DNA of 64,000 nucleotides from Streptomyces sp. S465 (GCF_026898115.1 NZ_CP114036.1:1364001-1428000), one strand, 5' to 3'. Counted from the stretch's first letter, positions 33,939-42,320 are shown. Notes: generated by a model from the letters alone, not told the origin. Program-made: numbers and translations.

Positions 33939-35567
33939 TCAAGTACAGGCTCCTTCCGAGCGGTCCGCGGTGGATTGATCGCGCCGCAGCACGACGCCGG
34001 CCGCCTCCCGGTCCCAGTCGGCGCGGTCGGCTCCCCACTCCCTCAGCACGGTCTTGCGCACCTTGCCGTTCTCGGTCAGCGGCAGTTCCGGGCACAGCGC
34101 CACGAAGCGGGGAATCGCGTAGTAGGCCAGCCGGGGCTCGCAGAAGGCCACCAGCTCGACGAAGTCGACCTTCTGCCCCTCGACCGGGACCACGGCGGCC
34201 ATCACCTCGTCCTCGCCGAGTTCGGAGTCCACCGCGTAGACCGCGACGTCACGGACGCCGGGGTGCTGTGCGAGGACGTTTTCGACCTCGACGGAGGAGA
34301 TGTTCTCGCCGCGACGGCGGATCACGTCCTTGATGCGGTCGACGAACCTGATCCACCCGTCCGCTTCGATCACCATCCGGTCACCGGTGTGGAACCACAG
34401 GTCCTGCCACGCGGCGACGGTGGCGTCGGGCATGCGGTGGTAGCCGGAGGCGAAGGCGAAGGGCTGCTCGCTGCGCAGCAGCAGTTCGCCCGGTGTGCCA
34501 GGGGGAACGTCGAGCCCGTTCTCGTCGACGACCCGGGCGGAGAACCCTTCCTGAAGGCGTCCGACGAATCCCGGCCGCTGTTCGGTCCGGCTCGCGGAGA
34601 TCACCGCGTTGGTCTCGGTCGAGCCGTAGCCGTCGATGAGGACGACACCGAACCGCTGCTCGAACTCCCTGAGCAGCCCGGCCGGGGTGGCCGGCGCCAG
34701 CGCCGCGGTCACCCGGTGCGCCCGGTCGTGCTCCCCGGGCGGCCGGCCCGCCAGGATGCTGATCATGGCGCCCAGCAGATAGGTGAAGGTCGCCCCGCTG
34801 GCCGTCACGTCCGACCAGAAGCGGGAGGCCGAGAAGCGCGGGCCGATGACGTACTGGGCTCCACTGACCAGCGCCTGGCTGAAGGCGTTGAGCGCGTTTG
34901 TGTGGAACAGCGGCAGGCAGGTGTGCAGAACGTCGGCCGAGGTGATGCCGAGCTGAGCCGTGACGTTGCGGCCCCACCAGTAGAACTGGGCGTGCGGGCA
35001 GACGACTCCCTTGGAGACTCCGGTGGTGCCCGAGGTGTAAAGGATCACCGCGGGATGGCCGGGGCCGACCGCCACCGGCTCCACGGCCCGGCCGTCGTCC
35101 GGGATCAGGTCGACGGGAACCGGCAGCACCGAGACGGCCTCTTCCTCGTCCAGCAGCCAGATCTGGCGCAGCTCGGCGGTGCTCGGCAACGCCTCCACCT
35201 GTGCGAGGAAGGGATGTTCCAGAACCAGCAGCTCCGCTTGCGAGTTGGTCAGGATGTGCTGGAGCTGCTCACCCCGCGCGGCGGTGTTGATCGGCACCGC
35301 GACGGCACCGATCCACGCACAGCCCAGGATCAGGTCCAGCAACTCGACCCGGTTGGACGCCATCAGCGCCACCCGGTCTCCCCGCTCCACCCCGTGCCGG
35401 CGCAGCAGGCCTCCCGCGACGGCGACCCGTTCGAGCATCTGGGCGGCGGTTCTCTGCGTGTCCCCGCAGCGCAGCAGGATGCTGTCCGGGGTGATGTCCG
35501 CGCGCCATTGCAGCAGTCCGGAGACGGTTGCGCGGGTGAGGTCGGGGACGTCGGTGACATCGCTCAT
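33939..35567 (-). CDS. AMP-forming acyl-CoA ligase (class I adenylate-forming enzyme)
   Basis: A 542-residue ligase. The ATP-binding loop ILYTSGTTGVSKGV is near residue 178, the adenylate motif YGSTETNAV near 315, the TGDRM Asp near 397, the hinge and GENISS segment near 415, and the catalytic Lys in PLTENGKVRKT near 510. It activates a carboxylic acid to an acyl-CoA via acyl-AMP; the sequence is closest in style to carnitine/crotonobetaine or cyclohexanecarboxylate-type ligases. ATG 35567 overlaps the OB-fold gene stop by 4 bases. It is the last gene of operon C. The acid is unknown. Confidence 0.88.
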   Translation of the reverse strand: MSDVTDVPDLTRATVSGLLQWRADITPDSILLRCGDTQRTAAQMLERVAVAGGLLRRHGVERGDRVALMASNRVELLDLILGCAWIGAVAVPINTAARGEQLQHILTNSQAELLVLEHPFLAQVEALPSTAELRQIWLLDEEEAVSVLPVPVDLIPDDGRAVEPVAVGPGHPAVILYTSGTTGVSKGVVCPHAQFYWWGRNVTAQLGITSADVLHTCLPLFHTNALNAFSQALVSGAQYVIGPRFSASRFWSDVTASGATFTYLLGAMISILAGRPPGEHDRAHRVTAALAPATPAGLLREFEQRFGVVLIDGYGSTETNAVISASRTEQRPGFVGRLQEGFSARVVDENGLDVPPGTPGELLLRSEQPFAFASGYHRMPDATVAAWQDLWFHTGDRMVIEADGWIRFVDRIKDVIRRRGENISSVEVENVLAQHPGVRDVAVYAVDSELGEDEVMAAVVPVEGQKVDFVELVAFCEPRLAYYAIPRFVALCPELPLTENGKVRKTVLREWGADRADWDREAAGVVLRRDQSTADRSEGACT

Positions 35568-35875
35568 GACAGCTCCTTCCGGGGCAGGCCGCTCGGCGGT
35601 ACGAAGGCAACGGGACGGCCGGACGTGTCGGGGCGATCGGTGAGTTCCACGACGTCACCGGGCTCGACCGTCCCGTGCAACCTGGCAACGAGCAGCGGTT
35701 CGGGGTCGCAGGCCACCGACGCGATGACGACGTCGCCGAGGTGGGTCAGCTGCTCGACCACCCCGCGCTCGACGCTCATGGGCGCCAGATCGGCACCACC
35801 GCAGCGAGGACACATCAACCGGGTGGGGAACCACTGGCCGCCGCACGTCCGGCAGTTCTGCACGATCACACTCAT
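35564..35875 (-). CDS. Zn-ribbon/OB-fold (DUF35) partner protein
   Basis: A 103-residue protein. An N-terminal zinc ribbon with two C-x-x-C pairs (QNCRTCGGQWFPTRLMCPRCGG) precedes an OB-fold domain of the DUF35/ChsH2 type. Such proteins form complexes with thiolase-like proteins; in steroid catabolism the Ltp2-ChsH2(DUF35) complex is a retro-aldolase. Here the gene overlaps the thiolase-like gene (ATGA), as expected for subunits of one complex. Its role is probably to shape the acyl-CoA channel of its partner. Confidence 0.87.
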   Translation of the reverse strand: MSVIVQNCRTCGGQWFPTRLMCPRCGGADLAPMSVERGVVEQLTHLGDVVIASVACDPEPLLVARLHGTVEPGDVVELTDRPDTSGRPVAFVPPSGLPRKELS

Positions 35876-37026
35876 TCGGCCGCCTCCAGGAGCCCGGCGG
35901 TGGCACACGCGCCGTAGCGATAGAGCACCATCCCGTATCCGCTGAACAGGCCGAGACGGGCATCGACCTGCCGCTGTCCTGCCTGGCCGCGCAACTGCCG
36001 AACGATCTCCACGAGTCCGTGCATGCCTCCCGCGGAACCCGGCTGGCCGGCCGAGAGCTGTCCGCCGGAGGTGTTGACGGCAAGCTTCCGGGTGGCGAGA
36101 CGCTCGGCGATGAAGGCCGGCATCTCACCGCCGGCGACCAGTCCAAGGTCCTTGAGCTGGGCGAGCGCCATGGCCGGGTAGTCGTCGTACACGCTGACCA
36201 CGTCGACGTCGGCCGGCCCATGGCCGGCGGTGTCCCACAGCTCGGACGCGCAGTCGGCCAGGCCGGTGACCAGGCCGTCGCCTGTCTGGTCATCGCTGTT
36301 GTAACGGGCCGAGACGGTCAGCACCCTGGCTCGTCGTGTGCCCGCGGCCCGTTCGTCGGCCGCGACCACCACGGCATCGGCGCCCGTGACCGGCGGTACG
36401 CAGTCGTACCGGCCGAGGGGGTCGGCGATCATGGGAGCGTTCAAGTAGTCGTCGAGCGTCATCGGCTTGCGGTACACGGCCCCGGGGTTGAGAGATGCCC
36501 ATGCACGTTGAGCCACCGCGAGTCGCCCATAATCCGTACGAGTGAGCCCCTCGGCCACCATCTGACGCTGAGTCAGCAGGGCGAAAAGGGCGTTCGGTCC
36601 GAGCATGTTCAGCGGAACCAGATGATCGGCGGTCGCCCGGTTGTACTCGGCCACCATCTTGAGGTGCACCTGCTGGTCCATCAGGTCGCCGGCCACGAGC
36701 ACCACGACCGAGGCGTCGCCGGACTCCACGGCCCGCACGGCGTGCTGCAGCATCGTGCCGGCGCTCGCCCCGCCGTTGGTGTCCTGCATCAGCCAACGCA
36801 GCCGCAGTCCGAGCCGCCAGGCCAGGTCGATGGCGTGGTCAGGACCGAGGGTGAAGCTGCAGACACCGAAGCCGTCGACCTCGGATGTCCGGAGGTTCGC
36901 ATCGGCGAGTGCACGGCGTACGGCGTCGGCGAGCACCTGTTCCGTCGTCGTGCCGGACGCCGGATGCCGGGTGTAGGGCGATTCTCCGGCGCCGATGACG
37001 GAGACGTCGCTTGTCGTCTTTCTCAT
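35872..37026 (-). CDS. Thiolase-fold protein lacking the nucleophilic Cys (Ltp2-like, probable aldolase)
   Basis: A 384-residue SCP-x/Ltp-type thiolase-fold protein (start VIGAGESPYTRHP; C-terminal NTSGGQLSAGQPGSAGGMHGLVE, which keeps the NxxGG region but has GMHG). At the site where thiolases carry the acyl-accepting Cys (GGGCxSG) it reads NGGASAGT, so the Cys is replaced by Ala. This pattern is shared with Ltp2-like retro-aldolases rather than true thiolases. ATG 37026 has GGGAGCTCTG upstream. It is overlapped by the DUF35 gene. I infer carbon-carbon cleavage of a beta-hydroxyacyl-CoA made by the neighbouring ligase. Confidence 0.82.
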   Translation of the reverse strand: MRKTTSDVSVIGAGESPYTRHPASGTTTEQVLADAVRRALADANLRTSEVDGFGVCSFTLGPDHAIDLAWRLGLRLRWLMQDTNGGASAGTMLQHAVRAVESGDASVVVLVAGDLMDQQVHLKMVAEYNRATADHLVPLNMLGPNALFALLTQRQMVAEGLTRTDYGRLAVAQRAWASLNPGAVYRKPMTLDDYLNAPMIADPLGRYDCVPPVTGADAVVVAADERAAGTRRARVLTVSARYNSDDQTGDGLVTGLADCASELWDTAGHGPADVDVVSVYDDYPAMALAQLKDLGLVAGGEMPAFIAERLATRKLAVNTSGGQLSAGQPGSAGGMHGLVEIVRQLRGQAGQRQVDARLGLFSGYGMVLYRYGACATAGLLEAAE

Positions 37027-37158
37027 CAGAGCTCCCTGTCCCATGTCGAGACGCGGTCGGGGGGATTCATCCTCGGGGCCCTCCTGGTGTCCATGTCGGG
37101 GTGCTGCCGACGGGCCTTGCGGCCCGGTCCGGCAGTCGACGGGTGCCTTGGCGGTGCC

Positions 37159-38808
37159 TCAGTGTCCGAAAGCTTCCTGCAGCCACCAGGAACCCCCGTC
37201 CGAGGCGATCTTGGCGTCCAGCACCAAGGGACGGACGGGACCGGCCGACAGCCACTCCTTCACCGCGTACGCGTCCTCGGGCCGTCGAACGGTCAACGCC
37301 TCGCACCCATGTCCCCGCGCGATCGCCGCGATGTCCACGTCGGGAAAGGTCACCGTGTCGAGGCCGCTGGCGCCGGACCCGAAGTGGTGCACCTCGGCGC
37401 CGTACATGGCGTCGTTGTAGACGACGATCAGCATGGGCAGACCAAGGCGTACGACAGTCTCCAGCTCCGACAGGCCCATCAGGAAGCCACCGTCACCGCA
37501 GCCGGCCACGGGCATCCGGTCGGGCTGCGCCAGGGCGGCACCGATCGCGGTCGCCAGGCCCAAACCGACGGACTGGAACGCCTGGGTGAAACAGAACCCG
37601 TACTCGTCGGGCACGTCGAGGTACATGCTCGGGTAGCCGAGGAAGTTGCCCGAGTCCACGGAGACGATCCGCTCGGTGGGCAGGATGTCGTTGAGCGTGG
37701 CGGTCAGACCGCGCGGGTCGACCCGTCCGTCGCCCGACGCGTCCTCGAATCCGACCTGGTTCCAACGCAGGCCGGTCCGGATCCGCTCCGCCACCCCCGG
37801 AGTGCGGTAACCCGTCCGCCCGCCGGGCGAGTTCGCCCGCAGCCACTCGGTCGTGGCCCGGGCCGTTCCCGCGACACCGCCCCACAGGCCGAGGTCCACG
37901 TCACGGTGTACGCCGATGGCTCCCGGTTCGATGTCGACCTGGACGACGGTCGCGTCCGGCGAGATGAGCCGGCCGTGCCGCATGGTCCACATGTTCAGGG
38001 CGCAGCCGAATCCCACCAACAGATCCGCGCCGGAGACGAGTTCGGCCGTCAGCGGCGAGGAGAAGCCACCGGAGACGTCGATGTTCCAGTCGTCGCCGTT
38101 GAACATCCCGCGGGAGACGGCGGATGTGGCGAGGAGGGCGCCCGCCTCGGCGGCCAGCTCACGGACGGCCTCCCGGGAGCCCGGGGAACGGCCGCCGCGT
38201 CCGACGACGAAGACCGGCCGCTCGGCGCGTTCCAGCAGCTGGGCGAACGTGGCGATCTCACTGTCGTCGGGCCGCGGTTCGGCGACCGGGCGGTACTCCC
38301 GGGCGGGTCCCTCCGCCTCCAGGGGCGCGTCCTGAACGTCTATCGGGACGTTGAGGACGACCGTGCGCCGCTGGTGGCGGCAGATGGCGAAGGCCCTTGC
38401 CACATCGTCGAGGGCGGTTTTGGGCGACCGGACGCGCAGGGCGACCGCCCCGACGCCGGTGGCGATCGCCGCCTGGTCGAGCGCGAAGTTCGAGGTGGGA
38501 TCGGCGGCTTCGGCAGTCAGCACCAGCAGCGGCGTCCGGCTCTTCGCGGCCTCGGTGATCCCGGTGAGGGCGTTCGTGTAGCCGCAGCCCTGGTGCAGGG
38601 AGAGCACAGCGACCTCGTCGGACATACGGGCGTACGCGTCCGCCATGGTGGCCGCGCCGCCCTCGTGACGAGCGGCGACGAACCGGGCGCCGCCGCGCAC
38701 CATCGCGTCGGTGAAGTGGAAGTTGCCACTGCCGACCACGCCGAAGACCGTACGGACGCCGAGGTCGGTGAGCTGCCTGCCGATGGCCTCGTGGACAAGC
38801 TCGGTCAC
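37159..38808 (-). CDS. Thiamine-diphosphate-dependent enzyme (benzoylformate decarboxylase-like)
   Basis: A 549-residue ThDP enzyme with all three domains. The proton-relay Glu is in AARHEGGAA (Glu49), a central domain follows, and the diphosphate motif is GDGGFLMGLSELETVV, continuing to the Asn in YNDAMYGAE. This family includes benzoylformate decarboxylase, acetolactate synthase and cyclohexane-1,2-dione hydrolase. GTG 38808 overlaps the cyclase-family gene stop (GTGA). Next to an isatin-hydrolase-like gene, the attractive substrate is isatinate (2-aminophenylglyoxylate), whose decarboxylation gives a 2-aminobenzaldehyde. That assignment is inference. Confidence 0.86.
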   Translation of the reverse strand: MTELVHEAIGRQLTDLGVRTVFGVVGSGNFHFTDAMVRGGARFVAARHEGGAATMADAYARMSDEVAVLSLHQGCGYTNALTGITEAAKSRTPLLVLTAEAADPTSNFALDQAAIATGVGAVALRVRSPKTALDDVARAFAICRHQRRTVVLNVPIDVQDAPLEAEGPAREYRPVAEPRPDDSEIATFAQLLERAERPVFVVGRGGRSPGSREAVRELAAEAGALLATSAVSRGMFNGDDWNIDVSGGFSSPLTAELVSGADLLVGFGCALNMWTMRHGRLISPDATVVQVDIEPGAIGVHRDVDLGLWGGVAGTARATTEWLRANSPGGRTGYRTPGVAERIRTGLRWNQVGFEDASGDGRVDPRGLTATLNDILPTERIVSVDSGNFLGYPSMYLDVPDEYGFCFTQAFQSVGLGLATAIGAALAQPDRMPVAGCGDGGFLMGLSELETVVRLGLPMLIVVYNDAMYGAEVHHFGSGASGLDTVTFPDVDIAAIARGHGCEALTVRRPEDAYAVKEWLSAGPVRPLVLDAKIASDGGSWWLQEAFGH

Positions 38809-39611
38809 CGGCCTTCTCCGTTCTCCATGAATGCCAGAACCCGCGCCGGACTGCCGGATCCTCCGGCGATGCGGAGTGGAGCGACGATCAGGACGGCGCC
38901 GGTGACGGGCAGCCGGTCGAGGTTCTGCAACTGGGTGACTCCGTACTTGCCCGCGCCCAACAGGTAGTGGTGCGCCGGGAACTGCGGAGTGAAGGTGAAC
39001 GCCTGCCCGGCGTCGGTCCCGACCGTCTCCACGCCGAGTCCGACGATCGGTGACTCTTCGGCCAGCCAGAGGGCGCATTCGGCCGTGAGGCCGGGCGTGT
39101 GAGGCCCGCTGTCGTCGGCGTTGAGGAACAGTTGCTGGTCGTGCGAGCGCGCGGCCCAACCGGTCCGGTAGAGCAGCCAACCGCCTTCCGGAAGAGGGCC
39201 GTGGTCGTGCTGCCACTCCTCGAGATGCTCAACTGTCAGCAGAAAGTCCGGGTCGGCGGCGCACTCGGCAGTTTTGTCGATGACAACGGCGGGAGCCGTC
39301 AGACGCCGGACCGGTACGTCGGCGACGTCCCCCTTGTCGGCGCCGGTGATCCAGTGGCACGGCGCATCGAAGTGGGTGCCCACGTGCTCACCGGTGTGAA
39401 TGCCGTTCTGGTAGGACGTGCGCCCCCGCTCGTCGTACCGCGCAAGCTCCTCCAGCTCGAAGTGGGGGATCGGCGCCATGTCCGGCGGAAGGTCGAGCAC
39501 GGGCGTCGACGGCGACAGGAGGGCGGTCAGGTCGACCACCTCGACGTCGCCGGAGGCCAGAGCGGACGTCAGGCCACTCAACGCGCTCTCTGGGGAGAGT
39601 GTCGAAGACAT
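38805..39611 (-). CDS. Cyclase-family metal hydrolase, isatin-hydrolase-like
   Basis: A 268-residue member of the cyclase (KynB/isatin hydrolase) family. The Mn/Zn motif is HTGEHVGTHFDAPCHW at residues 72-87 (His76, His80, Asp82, His86). The C-terminal half, with ETVGTDAGQAF, PAHHYLLGAGKYG and GSGSPARVLAF, is longer than KynB (about 210 residues) and matches the size and pattern of isatin-hydrolase-type members. These enzymes hydrolyse isatin to isatinate; kynurenine formamidases in the same family cleave N-formylkynurenine. It is first in operon C, divergent from a LysR gene 110 bases away. Confidence 0.83.
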   Translation of the reverse strand: MSSTLSPESALSGLTSALASGDVEVVDLTALLSPSTPVLDLPPDMAPIPHFELEELARYDERGRTSYQNGIHTGEHVGTHFDAPCHWITGADKGDVADVPVRRLTAPAVVIDKTAECAADPDFLLTVEHLEEWQHDHGPLPEGGWLLYRTGWAARSHDQQLFLNADDSGPHTPGLTAECALWLAEESPIVGLGVETVGTDAGQAFTFTPQFPAHHYLLGAGKYGVTQLQNLDRLPVTGAVLIVAPLRIAGGSGSPARVLAFMENGEGR

Positions 39612-39672
39612 GGCCCCATCATTTGGCAGGAATTCAACACTGACCAATGCTTCTCCGGTCGGGGCCATGCAT

Positions 39673-39684
39673 GTATGGCTATAC
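39673..39684. promoter_or_regulatory. Candidate LysR box upstream of the right LysR gene
   Basis: GTAT-GGCT-ATAC is a perfect inverted repeat with the T-N10/11-A spacing of LysR boxes, 38 bases before the LysR start at 39722 and 62 bases upstream of the divergent cyclase-family gene. The same GTAT-N4-ATAC form occurs at 23689-23700, at the start of the other LysR gene. Confidence 0.5.
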
Positions 39685-39721
39685 CGAAGCCCAACACCAT
39701 GCTACGGAGAGATGTAGCGAG

Positions 39722-40669
39722 ATGAACGTGGAACATTTCCTGGACGGCCGGCTGAAGCTGCGCCACCTGGTGCTCGTGACCGTCGTGGCCGACGAGGGCA
39801 CCCTGGTCGGTGCCGCCAAGGCGATGCACGTCACCCAACCGGTCGTAACTCGAAGCCTTCAGGAGATCGAGACGATCATTGGGGTCAAACTCTTCGCCAG
39901 GGGGCCGCGCGGCGTCCGTCCGACCCAGTACGGCGACATCCTCATCGAGCACGCCCGCGCGGTCGTCGGCAATGTGCAAGCCGCGGCCGGACGTATCCAC
40001 GAGCTCCAGCGTCTCGGCATGGAGCCCGTACGGGTGGGAACCATCCTCGCGGGCGCGCACTCCCTGCTGCCGCAGACCCTGATCCGGCTCAAGAAGGCCC
40101 ACCCGCACCTCACCGTCTCGGTCGTCGAGGCGATGCCCGAGGAACTCGGCCTGCAACTCTCCCGAGGCGAAGTGGACGTACTGGTCGGCCGGCTCCAGCC
40201 GTCGAGCCCGCGCGCCGCGCTGCGTCACGTCCGGCTCTACGACGAACCGGTTCGCCTCGTCGTTCGGCATGCGCACCCCTGCCTCGGGACACCCACCAGC
40301 GGCATTGAGGACCTCATGGACCTGCCGTGGATCCTGCCGGGCCGAAACAGCCAGCTGCGCCAGGAAATCGACGAACTCTTCGACCGCCGGGGCCTGCCCC
40401 TCCCCACGAACATCATCGAGTGCTCGACGATCCTCACGCTGAGGACGGTCCTGTTGGAAACAGACGCCGTCGCTCCACTGCCCATGCTGATCGGCGCACG
40501 GGACCCGCTGCTCGCCGTGCTGCCCTTGGGGCTTGACACCGTGCCGCGCGAGATCGGGATCACCACGATCGCCGACCGGCGGCCGTCCGCGAGTACCAGG
40601 CTCCTGATCAAGGAGATCGTCGCAGTCGCCCGGGAGACCGACCCCGTGCTGTGGGAATCACGGCGATGA
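39722..40669 (+). CDS. LysR-family transcriptional regulator (right island regulator)
   Basis: A 315-residue LysR protein with the winged helix at about residues 15-70 (LVTVVADEGTLVGAAKAMHVTQPVVTRSLQEIETIIGVKLFARGPRG) and an effector domain behind it. ATG 39722 has GGAGA upstream. It is divergent from operon C, the usual layout for a LysR gene and its target, so it probably activates the cyclase-ThDP-thiolase-ligase operon with an aromatic coinducer. It is a paralogue of the LysR at 22757 on the opposite edge of the island. Confidence 0.88.
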   Translation: MNVEHFLDGRLKLRHLVLVTVVADEGTLVGAAKAMHVTQPVVTRSLQEIETIIGVKLFARGPRGVRPTQYGDILIEHARAVVGNVQAAAGRIHELQRLGMEPVRVGTILAGAHSLLPQTLIRLKKAHPHLTVSVVEAMPEELGLQLSRGEVDVLVGRLQPSSPRAALRHVRLYDEPVRLVVRHAHPCLGTPTSGIEDLMDLPWILPGRNSQLRQEIDELFDRRGLPLPTNIIECSTILTLRTVLLETDAVAPLPMLIGARDPLLAVLPLGLDTVPREIGITTIADRRPSASTRLLIKEIVAVARETDPVLWESRR

Positions 40670-40974
40670 TGGGAGCAATTTGTTCTCGCGTGCTTGTCTG
40701 CCCGTCCTCGATCGATCTGTCCAGCCGCACCTTGCCGTTCCTGCCCGGGCGACTCGATTCTCTGCGACAGGAGATCGGGACGCAGCGTCGACGCCTGACC
40801 TGTCGAGGTGGACGGCACAGGCAGAGCGAGCAGGCCCGTGAGTCAACCCCAGCCTCTCCGTCCCAGTGACTTTCCCGGCACTTCCAGCGCTGCCTGAGGG
40901 GCCTTTCGCCGCCGGACGCGGCAAGCCCCTGAAAGATCGGAAAAGACCTCCGCCTCAGGTCACAACACCCGAAC

Positions 40975-41160
40975 CGGCCGTCGGAGGCCCGCACGACCAG
41001 GTGGCGCTCTACGAGCGAGACCAGAATGCGGTACGCGATGGCGCGGGTGGGCCCCGAGGTACCGCGCCACGTCCTGCACCACGAGGCCCTGCGGCTGCGC
41101 GGCGACGAGATCGAGGGCGAGCGGTCCGTGCGTCGGCATCGGGGACTCGACCGCCTTGCT
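40975..41160 (-). pseudogene. IclR-family regulator N-terminal fragment, frameshifted
   Basis: The minus strand first encodes LALDLVAAQPQGLVVQDVAR then YLGA, and after a one-base shift RAIAYRILVSLVERHLVVRA then SDGRF. Together this is the complete IclR winged helix-turn-helix. Removing one C from the CCC in GGGGCCCACC at about 41053 joins the two frames. No effector domain follows; sequence below 40975 is unrelated. A clear relic. Confidence 0.65.
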
Positions 41161-41203
41161 GCCGCCGCGACGTCCTGCGGCCACGGGCTCGGCCTCGCCG
41201 GAT

Positions 41204-41572
41204 CCGCCGCGCCGGGCGCTTCCTCGGCTACGAGGTCACCGTCTGCGACACCCGCCCCGTCTTCGCCACCGCCGCCCGCTTCCCGCAAGCGGACGAGGTC
41301 GTGGTCGACTGGCTCCACCGCTATCTGGAACGCACAACCGTGGATGCCCGTACTGCGGTCTGCGTCCTCACCCACGGCACCACATTCGATATCCCCTGCT
41401 GCGCCTCGCGCTCGATCTGTCCGTCGGCTACGTCGGTGCGATGGGCTCCCGACGTACTCATCACCAACGCCTGCGTCTCCTCCACGAAACCGGTATGTCC
41501 GACGAGCAGCCCGCCCGCCTGCATTCACCTATCGGCCTCGACCTCGGGGCGCGCTCTCGTCGCGTCGCGCTC
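41204..41572 (+). pseudogene. XdhC-family fragment, truncated and frameshifted
   Basis: The first frame reads GRFLGYEVTVCDTRPVFATA then ARFPQADEVVVDWLHRYL and DARTAVCVLTHGTTFDIP; the continuation LLRLALDLSVGYVGAMGSRR then THHQRLRLLHETGMSDEQPA and RLHSPIGLDLGAR is one base out of frame. Adding one C to CCCC at about 41391-41394 restores the chain. XdhC inserts sulfurated molybdenum cofactor into xanthine dehydrogenases. The N-terminal half and the partner dehydrogenase genes are missing. Confidence 0.72.
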
Positions 41573-41667
41573 AGTGCGCTGATCTCCCCTCCCAGCTTTG
41601 CGATCCCCCGATCCCGGGCCAACGGGCCGATCACAGCGCGTAGGCATTGGAGTCTACGGGTGACGAC

Positions 41668-41922
41668 CTAGCTGGAGGAGGACTCCTGGGCCAGGGTCAG
41701 CGCCTCACGGCCGTACGTGATCACCTGGTCCGTCATACGCCTTTTCGCGCCGATCGCTGCGAGGTCGGTGAGCACGGCACCGCACCATCGGAAGGATTGC
41801 CCCTGGGCGAGGGCGTCCTGTTTCAGCGCAGTCGTCAGTGCGCTTTCGACGAGATCGAGCCGGCCGAGCTGCACGTAGCGGGCGCCACGTTCCTCGGCGA
41901 GCCGAGAGCCGTCGAACCTTAA
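41668..41922 (-). pseudogene. C-terminal fragment of a TPR-containing regulator
   Basis: The frame ending at 41668 contains RLAEERGARYVQLGRLDLVE, CGAVLTDLAAIGAKRRMTDQ and VITYGREALTLAQESSS, which is the repeat region near the C terminus of a large Streptomyces family of HTH/TPR regulators (often annotated as XRE or Tat-pathway proteins). The helix-turn-helix part is absent. A relic at the right edge of the island. Confidence 0.6.
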
Positions 41923-42083
41923 CCAGGGAGCTGCTACGCGCTTGGCGACCCTCTCGGCAGCCGACAGCCCTCCTGCCGGCTCCTCCCGGAGTCTGCTCTG
42001 CTGCCCGCGTCCCCGGGGATGGCGCCGAAGCCAGCGGGACCGCCACGAAACCGGCATGGCGAGGGCTGTCCTCCCGCGACTCT

Positions 42084-42141
42084 TGGGGAGTCTCTGGGGA
42101 GAACGACCCCCGCTGGGGAGCCCATGGGGAGTTCCGGCCGC
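42084..42141 (+). repeat. Right copy of island-flanking direct repeat
   Basis: Contains GGGGAGTCTCTGGGGAG (42084-42100) and GGGGAGTTCCGGCCGC (42126-42141), each differing by one base from the left copy at 22160-22185. Here the two halves are separated by 25 bases with further GGGGAG units. On the minus strand it encodes NSPWAPQ and SPETPQ, similar to the integrase tail at the left edge. Confidence 0.5.
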
Positions 42142-42320
42142 ACAAACTCGTACGACGCTCAAAGCTCCAGTAAGGGGCATCGCCGCAGGTCAGTAGCCGC
42201 TAGAGGCCGAAAGTGCAGGTCAGCGACGTCAGCTGGTCCGGCGGGGGCACCGCCCCCGAGGCGCGACGCTCTCGGCGGAGCGCCACCGCCGACGACGGAC
42301 CCACCGGACCCCCTCGTGCG

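Noticed and set aside
36019..38967. Plus-strand open frame of 982 codons across the thiolase/ThDP genes
   Set aside because: Runs opposite three well-supported genes and has shadow-frame composition.
22080..42200. tRNA gene as the island attachment site
   Set aside because: I looked for tRNA-like cloverleaf ends near both edges and saw none; the flanking repeats are not tRNA 3' ends.
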